From Brucella anthropi ATCC 49188 (lineage in GTDB: Bacteria > Pseudomonadota > Alphaproteobacteria > Rhizobiales > Rhizobiaceae): a stretch of DNA of 64,000 nucleotides. Below are positions 7,398-16,818 of this stretch, piece after piece. Location: positions 310,001 through 374,000 of the forward strand of contig NC_009668.1 of the NCBI RefSeq assembly GCF_000017405.1, read 5' to 3'. The notes beneath the pieces were generated by a model. That model searched no databases. It saw nothing but the letters and a program-made list of their open reading frames with translations, and was not told where the DNA came from. Both the position numbers and the translations under genes were made by a program. Positions within the stretch are counted from its first letter, which is position 1. Each line of letters starts with the position of its first letter.

Positions 7398-8705
7398 ATG
7401 CAGACCCATTTCAGCCCCGATCAACTGCGCGATCCCGGCGTCAGTGAAGCCGAAAAAATCTTGCGCAAATGCGTGCATTGCGGCTTCTGTACCGCAACAT
7501 GCCCGACCTATGTGACGCTCGGCAACGAACTCGACAGCCCGCGTGGCCGCATCTATCTCATCAAGGATATGCTGGAAAACGGCCGCCCGGCGGATGAGGA
7601 AATCGTGCGCCATGTTGACCGCTGCCTGTCCTGCCTTTCCTGCATGACGACATGTCCTTCCGGGGTCAACTATATGCATTTGGTCGATCATGCGCGGGCG
7701 CATATCGAAAAGACCTATAAGCGCCCATTTATGAACCGCTTCCTCCGTGGGGTTCTGGCGCAGGTGCTGCCCTATCCGGGGCGCTTCCGTGCAGCACTAA
7801 AGCTTGCGAAGATCGGCAAGCCGTTTGCGCCGCTTTTGCGAAAGAGCCAGGCCTTGCGACCGATGGCGGCAATGCTCGATCTTGCTCCACAAAAGTTGCC
7901 AGCCGCCGCCAATGTTGAAACGATCAGTGCCGCCAAGGGCGAGAAGCGAGGTCGAGTGGCGATCCTCAATGGCTGCGCCCAACCTGTGCTCAATCCCGGC
8001 ATCAACGCTGCAACCTTGCGTCTTCTGAATCGCTTTGGCATTGAAGTCATCACACCGAAAGGCGAAGGTTGCTGCGGTTCGCTGGTCCATCATATGGGCC
8101 GCGAGGAGCAGGCGCTTGAACAGGCGCGGCACAATGTCGATGTCTGGACGCGTGAGATCGAAGCGGGCGGTCTCGATGCGATCATCGTCACGGCGTCCGG
8201 CTGCGGCACGACGATCAAGGATTATGGTTACATGCTGCGGCTTGATCCGGCCTATCAGGACAAGGCTGCGCGCGTGTCGGCGCTGGCAAAGGACATCACC
8301 GAATATCTCACCGGCATCGATCTGCCGGAACCCGATGCGCCGCAGGCGCTGACAGTCGCCTATCACTCGGCCTGCTCGATGCAGCACGGGCAGAAAATTG
8401 TGCGGCAGCCGAAAGACCTGCTGTCAAAAGCGGGCTTCACGGTGAAGGAACCGCTGGAAGGGCATCTGTGCTGCGGATCGGCTGGCACCTATAACATCAT
8501 GCAGCCGGAGATTGCCGCCAAGCTGCGTGACCGCAAGGTAAAGAACATTGAGGCGACAGGCGCCGATCTGATCGCTACCGGCAATATCGGCTGCATGACC
8601 CAGATCGCCACTGGCAGCCAGCTACCCATCGTGCACACGGTGGAACTGATCGACTGGGCCTATGGTGGGCCGAAGCCTCAGGGATTGTCACAAATAGCTG
8701 CATAA
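7398..8705 (+). CDS. glcF: glycolate oxidase iron-sulfur subunit GlcF
   Basis: 435 residues. Two [4Fe-4S] ferredoxin motifs are present: Cys25-28-31-35 and Cys76-79-82-86, each followed by Pro. Two cysteine-rich CCG domains follow, with GEGCCGSLVHHMG in the first and GHLCCGSAGTYNI in the second, as in heterodisulfide-reductase-like electron carriers. GlcF accepts electrons from the GlcD/E flavins and delivers them to the membrane quinone pool. It is the last gene of glcDEF; a palindromic terminator follows at once. No glcG or malate synthase gene accompanies it here. Confidence 0.93.
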   Translation: MQTHFSPDQLRDPGVSEAEKILRKCVHCGFCTATCPTYVTLGNELDSPRGRIYLIKDMLENGRPADEEIVRHVDRCLSCLSCMTTCPSGVNYMHLVDHARAHIEKTYKRPFMNRFLRGVLAQVLPYPGRFRAALKLAKIGKPFAPLLRKSQALRPMAAMLDLAPQKLPAAANVETISAAKGEKRGRVAILNGCAQPVLNPGINAATLRLLNRFGIEVITPKGEGCCGSLVHHMGREEQALEQARHNVDVWTREIEAGGLDAIIVTASGCGTTIKDYGYMLRLDPAYQDKAARVSALAKDITEYLTGIDLPEPDAPQALTVAYHSACSMQHGQKIVRQPKDLLSKAGFTVKEPLEGHLCCGSAGTYNIMQPEIAAKLRDRKVKNIEATGADLIATGNIGCMTQIATGSQLPIVHTVELIDWAYGGPKPQGLSQIAA

Positions 8706-8707
8706 AA

Positions 8708-8731
8708 AAACCGGGCAATTGCCCGGTTTTG
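8708..8731. terminator. bidirectional terminator between glcF and the aldo/keto reductase
   Basis: CCGGGCAATTGCCCGG (8711-8726) is a perfect palindrome flanked by A-run and TTTT, serving both converging genes. Confidence 0.85.
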
Positions 8732-8745
8732 TCTTCGATGTCTGC

Positions 8746-9576
8746 TCAGCCAGCCGAAAAGGTACTCGGATTCGGGCCGATCCGGCCGTCTGCCTTGTCC
8801 AGTTTCGTAATCGCATCGTGATCGGTTCCGTTGAGACGGAAATCGAAAATATCGAAATTTTCTTTGATACGGGCGGGCGTAACGGACTTGGGAATGACGA
8901 TATTGCCCGTTTCGATGTGCCAGCGCAGGATGATTTGTGCGACCGACTTGCCATGCTTTTCCGCGATGGCCTTCAGCGTGGCATCCTCCAGAATTTTACC
9001 CTGACCAAGTGGGCTCCACGCTTCCGTCGCGATGTCGTGTTTGCTGTGGAACAGACGCAACTCGTCCTGCTGGAACTGTGGGTGCAGCTCAATCTGATTG
9101 AGAACCGGCGTTACGCCGCTTTCCGTGATGATGCGTTCGAGATCGGCTGTACGGAAGTTGGATACACCAATGGATTTGGCTCGACCCTCTTCTCTCAATT
9201 TGAGAAAAGCGCGCCATGTTTCCATGAAAAGATCTTTCGATGGCATCGGCCAGTGGATGAGATAGAGATCCACATAATCCGTGCCAAGCTTTTTCAAGCT
9301 GGCTTCGAATGCTTTCAGCGTCGATTCATAGCCTTGTTCACCGTTCCACAGTTTCGTGGTGAGGTAAATGTCGCCGCGCTCGATTCCGGAACTCTTGATC
9401 GCCTTGCCGACGCCTTCTTCATTGCCGTAAATGGCAGCAGTGTCGATGTGACGATATCCTGCTTTCAACGCTTCGCTGACAGCGGCCACTGCTTCGTCAT
9501 TACCTACTTGCCAGACACCGTAACCGAGCTGCGGAATGTGATTGCCGTCGTTCAGTTTAACCGTCGGTACGGTCAT
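8746..9576 (-). CDS. aldo/keto reductase
   Basis: 276 residues, a standard AKR5-like (2,5-diketo-gluconate reductase type) TIM barrel. The catalytic tetrad can be placed: Asp45 and Tyr50 (DTAAIYGNEEGVG), Lys75 (LTTKLW) and His108 (LIHWP). The signatures IGVSNFRTADLE and the late IPKSVTPARIKENFDIFDF (NADPH phosphate binding) are intact. It reduces aldehydes or ketones with NADPH in the cytoplasm; the natural substrate is unknown. It is a single gene converging on glcF. Confidence 0.9.
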   Translation of the reverse strand: MTVPTVKLNDGNHIPQLGYGVWQVGNDEAVAAVSEALKAGYRHIDTAAIYGNEEGVGKAIKSSGIERGDIYLTTKLWNGEQGYESTLKAFEASLKKLGTDYVDLYLIHWPMPSKDLFMETWRAFLKLREEGRAKSIGVSNFRTADLERIITESGVTPVLNQIELHPQFQQDELRLFHSKHDIATEAWSPLGQGKILEDATLKAIAEKHGKSVAQIILRWHIETGNIVIPKSVTPARIKENFDIFDFRLNGTDHDAITKLDKADGRIGPNPSTFSAG

Positions 9577-9825
9577 GATTTATCCTTTCCCTCCGAAGCA
9601 TTCAGCGCAAAGGTGGATCCTTTGATGCGCATGAATGCTATTGACCTGCATGCCGGTTCTTTCTCCAGCACGAACTGCCATCTGGCAGCCATTTTCATAT
9701 CTCTTTGGACTTTGCCACTGTCAGCATATGGGTGTTCGGGGGAAAAGGAAAAGCCCTTTCAATCATGTTTCCAAGTCTGCAATCATTCTTTCTGTACAGA
9801 AATTTTGATCTTTTCAGATTTATGA
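9577..9825. other. intergenic stretch with no recognised feature
   Basis: The 309-bp gap from the aldo/keto reductase start to the L,D-transpeptidase stop holds only the terminator at 9826-9857 and, presumably, the reductase promoter. I see no convincing promoter boxes, repeats or small gene. Confidence 0.5.
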
Positions 9826-9857
9826 AAACAATACGACCGCCTCCGAGAGAAGGCGGT
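9826..9857 (-). terminator. terminator of the L,D-transpeptidase gene
   Basis: ACCGCCT (9836-9842) pairs with AGGCGGT (9851-9857); on the minus strand the hairpin is followed by a T-rich stretch (TTGTTTTC). Confidence 0.75.
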
Positions 9858-9885
9858 TGTAAATGGCATAAAAAAGATGGTTCGA

Positions 9886-10653
9886 TTAGCGGACAACCAC
9901 CTTTGCGCCGACCGGGACACGTTCATAAAGATCGGTGACGTCTTCATTGCGCATGCGAATGCAGCCGGACGACATTGCCTTGCCGATAGTCCAAGGCTGG
10001 TTAGTCCCGTGGATACGATAGAGTGTTGAACCGAGATAAAGCGCGCGCGCGCCAAGCGGGTTATTTATCCCCCCTTCCATACGCGCCGGGAGGATACGCC
10101 CCTTCTTGCGCTCGCGGGCGATCATTTCCTTCGGCGGTGTCCAGGTTGGCCATTCAGCCTTGCGGCTGATGCGCTGCGAACCCTTCCAGCTGAAACCTTG
10201 TTTCCCGACGCCGACGCCATATCGCATCGCTTTACCGCCGGATTGAACGAGATAAAGGAAGCGCTTGCCTGTATCGATGACGATTGTGCCCGGTTTTTCG
10301 TTGCCGGAATAGGAAACCGTCTGCGGCAGGTAAGCGGGATCGATCTGGTGCTTTCGTACTGTGGTTGCCGGATTCGCAGCCGGGCGTTGATACGAAACCT
10401 GACGATAGCTGGATTTGGCTTTCTGCTTCTGTCTGGCGGCAACACGTGGCGCTGGCTGCAAAGATTGCGGTACGGCCTTTATGCGGGCAGGCTGTCCATG
10501 CAATTGAGCTACCCATGGCGCGGAAAGATCAGGACTCACACGTACCGGCGGCAGCGTTGCATAGCGGTCGTTGGCAAAGGCCATGCCCGTGCTGACGATG
10601 GAAACGGCAATCGCCGCAAGCGACCCGATTAAAAGAAGATGCCGTGGTTTCAT
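9886..10653 (-). CDS. L,D-transpeptidase (YkuD/ErfK family), exported
   Basis: 255 residues from the ATG at 10653, which begins a clear signal peptide (MKPRHLLLIGSLAAIAVSIV then AFA). The frame stays open another 57 codons upstream but that part is not protein-like. After a Pro/Lys-rich linker the YkuD domain covers about residues 120-255. His215 (RIHGTNQ) and Cys231 (SSGCIRMRN) are the catalytic pair. These enzymes make 3-3 peptidoglycan cross-links or attach outer-membrane proteins to the wall in the periplasm; Rhizobiales carry many paralogues, so the exact job is open. Confidence 0.88.
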   Translation of the reverse strand: MKPRHLLLIGSLAAIAVSIVSTGMAFANDRYATLPPVRVSPDLSAPWVAQLHGQPARIKAVPQSLQPAPRVAARQKQKAKSSYRQVSYQRPAANPATTVRKHQIDPAYLPQTVSYSGNEKPGTIVIDTGKRFLYLVQSGGKAMRYGVGVGKQGFSWKGSQRISRKAEWPTWTPPKEMIARERKKGRILPARMEGGINNPLGARALYLGSTLYRIHGTNQPWTIGKAMSSGCIRMRNEDVTDLYERVPVGAKVVVR

Positions 10654-10892
10654 AATCCCGATCCGTATCTTTGCGCCTGAAAATCTTTGTGACGCAGTTG
10701 CCCGTTGCAGCTCCTGACATCTGCTGTCAGGAGAGCGACCCTCATGCTCGTGTGGGGATTGTGTGCCGGAATGGAATCGTAAAGGTAAATTTTGGTCGCG
10801 TGTTTTGCCTGACGGCCCTTCCAATTAAAGTTGTGGTTAGTGTCAGGTTGCGCGACATAATTAATTATGGATGAAACTTGAGAGGCGGAACA

Positions 10893-11540
10893 ATGAGCGA
10901 TGTCGCTGAGGCAAAAACCGGTCTGATCGTCGGCGCCGATGGAATGACGCGTTGCTTCTGGCCGGGTGAGTTACCCGATTATCTTGCTTATCATGACAAG
11001 GAATGGGGTGTTCCTGTCTCTGACGATTTCCGGCTTTTCGAAAAAATCTGCCTTGAGGGTTTCCAGTCAGGCCTGTCGTGGCTCACGATTTTGCGAAAAC
11101 GCGATAATTTTCGGGCAGCTTTCGATGGCTTCGACTTTCATAGTGTTGCGCAGTACAATCAAGAAGATGTGGCGCGCTTGCTGGCCGATAAGGGTATCGT
11201 GCGCCATCGCGGCAAGATCGAATCTACGATCAACAACGCCAAGCGCGCAATTGAGCTGGTTGCCGAAAAGGGTTCACTTGCGGCCTATTTCTGGTCATTC
11301 GAACCGGGCGTAAAAGATCGCCCTACCGTGGTGGACTATCCAACTCTTGTTGCCAATCCGAAGACTGAAACATCAATTCGCATCTCCAAAGATTTGAAGA
11401 AGCGCGGCTGGTCATTCGTTGGTCCAACGACTGTCTATGCTTTCATGCAAGCAATGGGGCTGGTGAACGACCATATTGAAGGTTGCCACTGTCGGACACA
11501 CATTGAAAAATTGCGACAGCGTTTCAAACGACCCAGCTAG
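10893..11540 (+). CDS. tag: DNA-3-methyladenine glycosylase I
   Basis: 215 residues from the ATG at 10893, with GAGGCGGAA upstream; a TTG at 10878 is the alternative. The start MTRCFWPGELPDYLAYHDKEWG is the Tag signature. The zinc snap residues are Cys21, His34, His194 and Cys198, matching the E. coli arrangement. Tag removes 3-methyladenine from alkylated DNA. The gene stands alone: 240 bp upstream to the divergent transpeptidase and 65 bp to the LysE exporter. Confidence 0.93.
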   Translation: MSDVAEAKTGLIVGADGMTRCFWPGELPDYLAYHDKEWGVPVSDDFRLFEKICLEGFQSGLSWLTILRKRDNFRAAFDGFDFHSVAQYNQEDVARLLADKGIVRHRGKIESTINNAKRAIELVAEKGSLAAYFWSFEPGVKDRPTVVDYPTLVANPKTETSIRISKDLKKRGWSFVGPTTVYAFMQAMGLVNDHIEGCHCRTHIEKLRQRFKRPS

Positions 11541-11605
11541 AGCAACGATTGCTAAGCCGCATCATTTCTGCGAGAAACATCCATCTTTGAGTATGGGAGA
11601 CGATC

Positions 11606-12223
11606 ATGGATTTGGTGTCGTTGTTGGCATTTGCCGGTATTCTGGTTGTGGCGGCGGGTACGCCGGGGCCGAATGTCGGCGCGCTGGTGGCGCGCGTCAT
11701 CAGCCGCGGCCACAAGGGCGTCTTTCCATTCATGTTCGGTCTGTGGCTTGGTGATGCTATCTGGCTTTCACTCGCTGTCTGGGGACTGGCCGCGCTGGCC
11801 AACACATTTCACACTGCGTTTCTCATCCTCAAATATGTCGGCGTAGCCTATCTGATCTATCTTTCGTGGAAGATGTGGATCGCACCGGTAGATGAAGTTG
11901 CGGATGAAAATGCCATTCCGCGTCAGGGTGAGGCTGGGAAGCTCTTCCTTAGCGCGCTGGCGATAACACTTGGTAATCCGAAGATCATGGTGTTCTACCT
12001 CGCCATTCTGCCGACGGTGGTTGATATCACCCATGTTTCGCTGGTTGGTTGGGCTGAATTGCTGGTGGTCATGTTTGCTGTTCTCGCTGCAGTTGATACG
12101 GCGTGGGTGGTGCTTGCCGCGCAGGCAAGACGGTTTCTGCGCAGTCCTCGCATGATGCGGATCGCTAACAGAACCAGTGCTGGCATGATGGCGGGTGCAG
12201 CCGTCGCCATTGCGACACGCTGA
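11606..12223 (+). CDS. LysE/RhtB-family amino acid exporter
   Basis: 205 residues with five to six hydrophobic helices. The LysE family start is recognisable (LLAFAGILVVAAGTPGPNVGALVARVISRG), with the conserved TPGPN in the first loop, and a later ITLGNPKIMVFYLAILP with the conserved NPK. Members export amino acids such as lysine, homoserine or threonine across the inner membrane; the substrate cannot be read from sequence. An imperfect AACCGGCA/TGCCGGTT hairpin at 12267-12292 follows. Confidence 0.88.
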   Translation: MDLVSLLAFAGILVVAAGTPGPNVGALVARVISRGHKGVFPFMFGLWLGDAIWLSLAVWGLAALANTFHTAFLILKYVGVAYLIYLSWKMWIAPVDEVADENAIPRQGEAGKLFLSALAITLGNPKIMVFYLAILPTVVDITHVSLVGWAELLVVMFAVLAAVDTAWVVLAAQARRFLRSPRMMRIANRTSAGMMAGAAVAIATR

Positions 12224-12266
12224 ACACGCTTCCTGCACTTGCCGCAACGGACTTGATCGGTTAGGA

Positions 12267-12292
12267 AACCGGCAACAGAATTGATGCCGGTT
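12267..12292 (+). terminator. hairpin after the LysE exporter gene
   Basis: AACCGGCA (12267-12274) pairs exactly with TGCCGGTT (12285-12292) over a 10-nt loop. No T-run follows, so it may be a weak or Rho-assisted terminator ahead of hisS. Confidence 0.45.
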
Positions 12293-12334
12293 CCAATCGG
12301 CATGTGTGTATAAATCAGCGATCAGGCAGGAAAA

Positions 12335-13924
12335 ATGGCCGATAAAGCGGACAAGATGAAGGCGCGGTTGCCGCGCGGGTTTGTCGATCGGGTGCCGGAT
12401 GATTTGCGCGCCGCTGAAAAGATGATGGCGACAATCCGTGAAGTTTACGACCTCTATGGCTTCGAGCCGGTGGAAACTCCGCTCGTGGAATATACGGATG
12501 CGCTCGGCAAGTTTCTGCCGGATCAGGACCGCCCGAACGAAGGCGTGTTCTCGTTTCAGGACGACGATGAACAATGGCTGTCGCTGCGCTACGATCTGAC
12601 TGCGCCGCTGGCACGTTTTGTTGCCGAAAACTATGAGTCGTTGCCAAAGCCTTATCGCAGCTATCGCAATGGTTGGGTGTTCCGCAATGAAAAGCCGGGA
12701 CCGGGTCGTTTCCGTCAGTTCATGCAGTTCGACGCTGACACGGTCGGTGCGCCGAATGTCTCGGCCGATGCCGAAATGTGCATGATGATGGCCGACACGA
12801 TGGAGCGCCTAGGCATCAGTCGTGGCGATTATGCGATCCGCGTCAATAACCGCAAGGTTCTTGACGGTGTGCTGGATGCTATCGGTCTTGAAGGTGAGGG
12901 CAATGCCGCCAAGCGCCTCAATGTACTGCGTGCCATCGACAAGCTCGACAAGTTTGGACCTGAAGGCGTTCGTCTTCTGCTCGGCGAGGGCCGTCTTGAT
13001 GAAAGTGGAGATTTCACTAAAGGCGCAAATCTTGATGATGAGCAGATCAAGCGCATGATGAACTTCATCACAGTCGCGGCACGTGATTACGATGATATCA
13101 GTCAAAGGAAAGCAATTGATCCCGTATTTCCTTACTTCTCTCCCGAAGGTGGGGAACCCATCGGAAAAACGCTTTTACAAGCTATCCGGGAAAGCGACTT
13201 TAATAAAAGCTCTATTATGCTCGAAGGATTGAAAGAACTCGAAGATATTCGAGATTTAGCAATAGCGGCTGGGTACGATGACGGTCGAATTATCATTGAT
13301 CCTTCTTGTGTGCGTGGTCTTGAATATTATACGGGGCCGGTTTTCGAAGCGGAACTGCAATTCGACGTTACCAATGAAGACGGTCAGAAGGTCGTGTTTG
13401 GTTCTGTGGGCGGTGGTGGCCGGTATGATGGTCTCGTGTCACGCTTCCGCGGCGAGCCAGTACCAGCGACGGGCATTTCCATTGGTGTTTCGCGCTTGAT
13501 GACGGCTTTGAAGAACCTCGGCAAACTTGATGTTTCCGATGTCGTCGGCCCGGTAGTGGTTCTGGTTATGGACAGGGATACAGAAAGCCTTGGCCGCTAT
13601 CAGAAGATGGTCTCCGACCTGCGTCAGGCGAGCATTCGCGCTGAAATGTATGTCGGCGGGTCCGGCATGAAGGCGCAGATGAAATATGCTGATCGTCGTG
13701 AAGCGCCTTGCGTCATCATTCAGGGCTCGCAGGAGCGTGAGGCAGGTGAGGTGCAGATCAAGGATCTGGTCGAGGGCAAGCGCCTTTCTGCGGAGATTGA
13801 GGACAATGTAACCTGGCGCGAAAGCCGCCCGGCTCAGATCACGGCCAAGGAAAATGGCCTCATTGATGCCGTCCGTGAAATCCTTGTCAGCCAGGCGCGA
13901 GATCGCGCAGAACAGTCGAAGTGA
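12335..13924 (+). CDS. hisS: histidyl-tRNA synthetase with a divergent internal segment
   Basis: 529 residues, class II synthetase. Present are motif 1 ([13 protein letters not shown]), motif 2 ([13 protein letters not shown]), the histidine-binding RGLEYYTG (326-333), motif 3 ([10 protein letters not shown]) and the C-terminal anticodon domain. It charges tRNA-His. Residues about 228-329 differ from the rest: the DNA there (about 13015-13320) has a hand-counted GC of 43% over 13081-13320, against 53-60% on sampled flanking lines, and uses AGG, TTA, ATA and AAA codons rare elsewhere in the gene. The frame stays open and the RGLEYYTG motif is kept, so the enzyme is probably active. From memory, Brucella HisS is about 502 residues, so this one is longer. 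It overlaps or abuts hisZ. Confidence 0.93.
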   Translation: MADKADKMKARLPRGFVDRVPDDLRAAEKMMATIREVYDLYGFEPVETPLVEYTDALGKFLPDQDRPNEGVFSFQDDDEQWLSLRYDLTAPLARFVAENYESLPKPYRSYRNGWVFRNEKPGPGRFRQFMQFDADTVGAPNVSADAEMCMMMADTMERLGISRGDYAIRVNNRKVLDGVLDAIGLEGEGNAAKRLNVLRAIDKLDKFGPEGVRLLLGEGRLDESGDFTKGANLDDEQIKRMMNFITVAARDYDDISQRKAIDPVFPYFSPEGGEPIGKTLLQAIRESDFNKSSIMLEGLKELEDIRDLAIAAGYDDGRIIIDPSCVRGLEYYTGPVFEAELQFDVTNEDGQKVVFGSVGGGGRYDGLVSRFRGEPVPATGISIGVSRLMTALKNLGKLDVSDVVGPVVVLVMDRDTESLGRYQKMVSDLRQASIRAEMYVGGSGMKAQMKYADRREAPCVIIQGSQEREAGEVQIKDLVEGKRLSAEIEDNVTWRESRPAQITAKENGLIDAVREILVSQARDRAEQSK

Positions 13925-13932
13925 CGGAAGCC

Positions 13933-15063
13933 ATGGCTGGATCGAGCTCGTCTGGTGTTTTCAATTCTCTTCGTGCGACGCTTGATATGCGCGAAGCCGA
14001 ACTTGTCGAAATTCCGCTGATTCAGCCAGCTGATCCATTCCTGGATATGGCGGGCGAGGATTTACGCCGTCGTATTTTTCTCACTGAAAACGAGAACGGC
14101 GATAGTTTGTGCTTGCGGCCGGAATTTACCATTCCCGTCTGCCGCAACCACATCGCCCTGAATGCTGCCACGCCGAAGCGCTATGCCTATCTGGGCGAAG
14201 TGTTCCGTCAGCATCGTGACGGTGCGGCTGAATTTCTTCAGGCCGGTATCGAAGACTTGGGTGCTTCCGACGAAGCCGCATCGGATGCGCGCTCGATTGC
14301 TGATGCGCTTTCCTGTGTTCGTGCGGCGGCTCCTGAAGCAGAGCTTGAGATTGTTCTGGGAGACCAGTCGGTCTTTGCGGGTATGCTGAAGGCGCTAGGC
14401 TTGCCACAAGGTTGGCGCAAGAAGCTTCTGCGTTCTTTCGGCGATGCGAATTCCATGGAACAGGTACTTGCTGAACTAACCGGCGCACAACGGCGTGATC
14501 CGTTACCGGAAACGCTTGCCGGGCTGGTGGCAGAGGGCGATGAATCCGGACTTGCACGTATGCTGGAAGCGGAAATGCTCGAAGCTGGCATTTCGCCCAG
14601 TGCAGGACGTTCGCCGGCCGAGATTGCACGCCGGTTGATCGAGAAGGAAGATCTTGCGGCTACGCGCTTTCCTGCATCCGCGCTTGATCTTCTGAAACAG
14701 TTTCTTGAAACGCGCGTCACGCTTGATTCCGCAGCCGTTACCTTGCGGGCATTTGCTTCGGAACACGCCCTTGATCTTGCTGCAGTCTTGCAAAAGTTTG
14801 AGGCGCGCAGTGAAGCTATTGCGAATGCGGGCATCGCCACAAAAGATATTATCTACGATGCCTCCTTCGGGCGTCCGCTCGATTACTATACCGGTCTCGT
14901 TTATGAAATCCGGGCTCCGGGTGTTGAAAAGGAAGGCGTTCTCGCTGGCGGCGGTCGCTATGACCGGCTTCTGACCATGCTTGGCGCTTCGGAAAACATT
15001 CCCGGTGTCGGCTTTTCCATCTGGCTCGACCGACTGCAAATGCTGGTGGGAGAGAAAAAATGA
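13933..15063 (+). CDS. hisZ: ATP phosphoribosyltransferase regulatory subunit
   Basis: 376 residues from the ATG at 13933; a GTG at 13921 overlapping the hisS stop would add four residues. The protein resembles the catalytic core of HisS ([14 protein letters not shown], then [15 protein letters not shown] and GGGRYDRLL) but lacks the anticodon-binding domain, as is normal for HisZ. HisZ joins short-form HisG to form the active, histidine-sensitive first enzyme of histidine synthesis. Its stop overlaps the hisG ATG (ATGA), so subunit amounts are coupled. Confidence 0.92.
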   Translation: MAGSSSSGVFNSLRATLDMREAELVEIPLIQPADPFLDMAGEDLRRRIFLTENENGDSLCLRPEFTIPVCRNHIALNAATPKRYAYLGEVFRQHRDGAAEFLQAGIEDLGASDEAASDARSIADALSCVRAAAPEAELEIVLGDQSVFAGMLKALGLPQGWRKKLLRSFGDANSMEQVLAELTGAQRRDPLPETLAGLVAEGDESGLARMLEAEMLEAGISPSAGRSPAEIARRLIEKEDLAATRFPASALDLLKQFLETRVTLDSAAVTLRAFASEHALDLAAVLQKFEARSEAIANAGIATKDIIYDASFGRPLDYYTGLVYEIRAPGVEKEGVLAGGGRYDRLLTMLGASENIPGVGFSIWLDRLQMLVGEKK

Positions 15064-15755
15064 GTGTGACTCTGGCATTGCCGTCCAAAGGGCGCTTGAA
15101 GGAACAGACGCTCGCAGTGCTAGACAAGGCAGGTTACAAAGTGATCCTGCCGGATGACTCGCGCAATTACCGGGCTCGTGTTGAGGGCGAAACTGATCTC
15201 GACATTCTGTTCCTTTCGGCTTCCGAAATCGCCCGTGAACTGGGATACGGCAGTGTTGATCTGGGCGTTACAGGCGAAGATCTTGTTCGCGAAACATTGG
15301 CGCATTCGGAAGAACGCGTGGCCATCGAAGCGGAACTGGGGTTCGGTCATGCTGACGTTGTGGTGGCAGTTCCGGAAGTCTGGCGTGATGTGACCAGCAT
15401 GGCTGACTTGGACGATGTGGCGGCAGATTTCCGCCAGCGTCATGGTCGCCGTCTGCGCATCGCCACCAAATACTGGCGACTGACACAGCAATTCTTTTCG
15501 CAGAAGCATGGCATTCAGGTTTACCGCATCGTTGAAAGCTTGGGGGCTACTGAAGGCGCTCCGGCTGCAGGTTCTGCAGACATGATCGTCGATATTACAT
15601 CGACGGGTTCAACACTGCGGGCCAACCGCCTAAAGGTTCTGGAAGACGGCGTTATTCTGCGCTCGCAGGCTTGCCTTGTTTCAGCGCGCAGGGCTCGCGA
15701 GAATGCACGCGTTACAGAAGTAGCGACCCGTATTCGTAAAGGACTGGGCGGGTAG
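15060..15755 (+). CDS. hisG: ATP phosphoribosyltransferase, short form
   Basis: 231 residues, the short form that lacks the C-terminal regulatory domain and needs HisZ. Typical parts are the start [11 protein letters not shown], the [10 protein letters not shown] loop, and the PRPP-binding loop [15 protein letters not shown] near the end. It condenses ATP and PRPP to phosphoribosyl-ATP, the committed step of histidine synthesis. It is the last gene of hisS-hisZ-hisG, with an ATGA overlap to hisZ. Confidence 0.94.
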   Translation: MSVTLALPSKGRLKEQTLAVLDKAGYKVILPDDSRNYRARVEGETDLDILFLSASEIARELGYGSVDLGVTGEDLVRETLAHSEERVAIEAELGFGHADVVVAVPEVWRDVTSMADLDDVAADFRQRHGRRLRIATKYWRLTQQFFSQKHGIQVYRIVESLGATEGAPAAGSADMIVDITSTGSTLRANRLKVLEDGVILRSQACLVSARRARENARVTEVATRIRKGLGG

Positions 15756-15821
15756 ATAACTTCAAGTTTGTCTTTTATGTTGCGAGTTGCCATTTCACAA
15801 TTGGAACTCGGAACAGTTCAG

Positions 15822-16232
15822 ATGAATAGTGTGCGGAAATTGATTGGACGTTGTACCTGCGAAGCAGTCCGTTTCACAGTGACGGATGAATTCGAATATG
15901 CCCTGAACTGCCATTGCTCATTATGTCGTCGTGCCACTGGCAGTGCATTCAAGGCTTTCGGTGGAATAAAAACCCACGCACTCGAAGAAACGAATAGTAA
16001 ATCGTCGCTCATGCTTGTCGGCAACGAGATCGATCACGATGTGCGATGCGCTTCTTGTGCTTCTTTTCTATATTCCATCGTTCGCGGGGGCGAGTATGTT
16101 CACGTCAATTATGGCGTGTTGGCTGAGGAGCCAAAGCTGAAGCCGTCTGCTCATATTTTCGTCGGCTCGAAAGCTCCATGGTATGACATTTTGGATGACT
16201 TACCTCAATTCGAGGAGAATCCTCCTTTTTAA
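15822..16232 (+). CDS. GFA-domain zinc protein (glutathione-dependent formaldehyde-activating family)
   Basis: 136 residues from the ATG at 15822; earlier in-frame starts exist but the domain begins here. The zinc-binding cysteines of the GFA fold are at 11, 13 (GRCTCEAV), 30, 32, 35 (NCHCSLCRR) and 76, 79 (VRCASC). Named members speed the reaction of glutathione with formaldehyde; most, like this one, have no proven activity. It stands alone between hisG and the convergent doxX gene. The last codons themselves form a small GAGGA/TCCTC hairpin followed by CTTTTT. Confidence 0.8.
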   Translation: MNSVRKLIGRCTCEAVRFTVTDEFEYALNCHCSLCRRATGSAFKAFGGIKTHALEETNSKSSLMLVGNEIDHDVRCASCASFLYSIVRGGEYVHVNYGVLAEEPKLKPSAHIFVGSKAPWYDILDDLPQFEENPPF

Positions 16233-16260
16233 CCATTGGCAGCAAGACGCTGGAAATTAA

Positions 16261-16288
16261 AAACCGCGCCATCTGAATAGCGCGGTTT
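16261..16288. terminator. bidirectional terminator between the GFA and DoxX genes
   Basis: AAACCGCG (16261-16268) pairs with CGCGGTTT (16281-16288), with T-rich flanks on both strands, between two converging genes. Confidence 0.75.
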
Positions 16289-16314
16289 CTTTATGTTGTG
16301 TTGGTGATGTCTGA

Positions 16315-16716
16315 TCAGCGGCGCTTGGCGTCAATCGAAAGCGAACCTGCACCATGCAGGGCGAGGATGAAGAGGCCACCCGCAATTGCGAGGTTTTTCT
16401 GCGCCATCATGGCGTTCATGCCTTGCGAGAAGTCCATATGGGCAACAAGCGTCGCGCCGATGGTGAACAGACCGACAATGGCTGCCGCGATGCGGGTCTG
16501 AAAGCCGACGAGAATTGCGAGACCGCCGACAAATTCCACCAGACCGACAATGACAGCCGTAACGGTTGGAACCGGAAGGCCGAGACCAGCGAAGTAACCT
16601 GCAGTGCCCGAGATGGCGGTAAGCTTGCCGTAGCCGGCAAGAATGAAGAGGATCGAAAGAAAGATGCGGGCGATGAGCGTTACAGCGCCATTGGACTGTG
16701 GAGTGATAGAGGACAT
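16315..16716 (-). CDS. DoxX-family membrane protein
   Basis: 133 residues with four predicted helices and the DoxX-type pattern: ARIFLSILFILAGYGKL at the start, then GLPVPTVTAVIVGLVEFVGG and VGFQTRIAA. Members are small inner-membrane proteins often linked to redox or thiosulfate metabolism; the function is unclear. It is a single minus-strand gene, about 100 bp downstream of fumC's end. It could be read through from fumC, but no shared promoter evidence is visible. Confidence 0.85.
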   Translation of the reverse strand: MSSITPQSNGAVTLIARIFLSILFILAGYGKLTAISGTAGYFAGLGLPVPTVTAVIVGLVEFVGGLAILVGFQTRIAAAIVGLFTIGATLVAHMDFSQGMNAMMAQKNLAIAGGLFILALHGAGSLSIDAKRR

Positions 16717-16818
16717 GCGGGGCTATCTCCTGTTGAACTGAGGCATCAATTAACGACTGCAGACTGTCAAGGAAAGCCGTCTAATCCTCGACAGTTTGTT
16801 TACAGTATGAATACCAAT

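Noticed and set aside
6179..7399. Minus-strand open frame opposite glcE
   Set aside because: Shadow of glcE; composition is that of the reverse strand and nothing in it is recognisable.
13015..13320. hisS as a frameshifted or disrupted pseudogene
   Set aside because: The frame is open through the unusual segment and all catalytic motifs are present, so it is treated as an intact mosaic gene.
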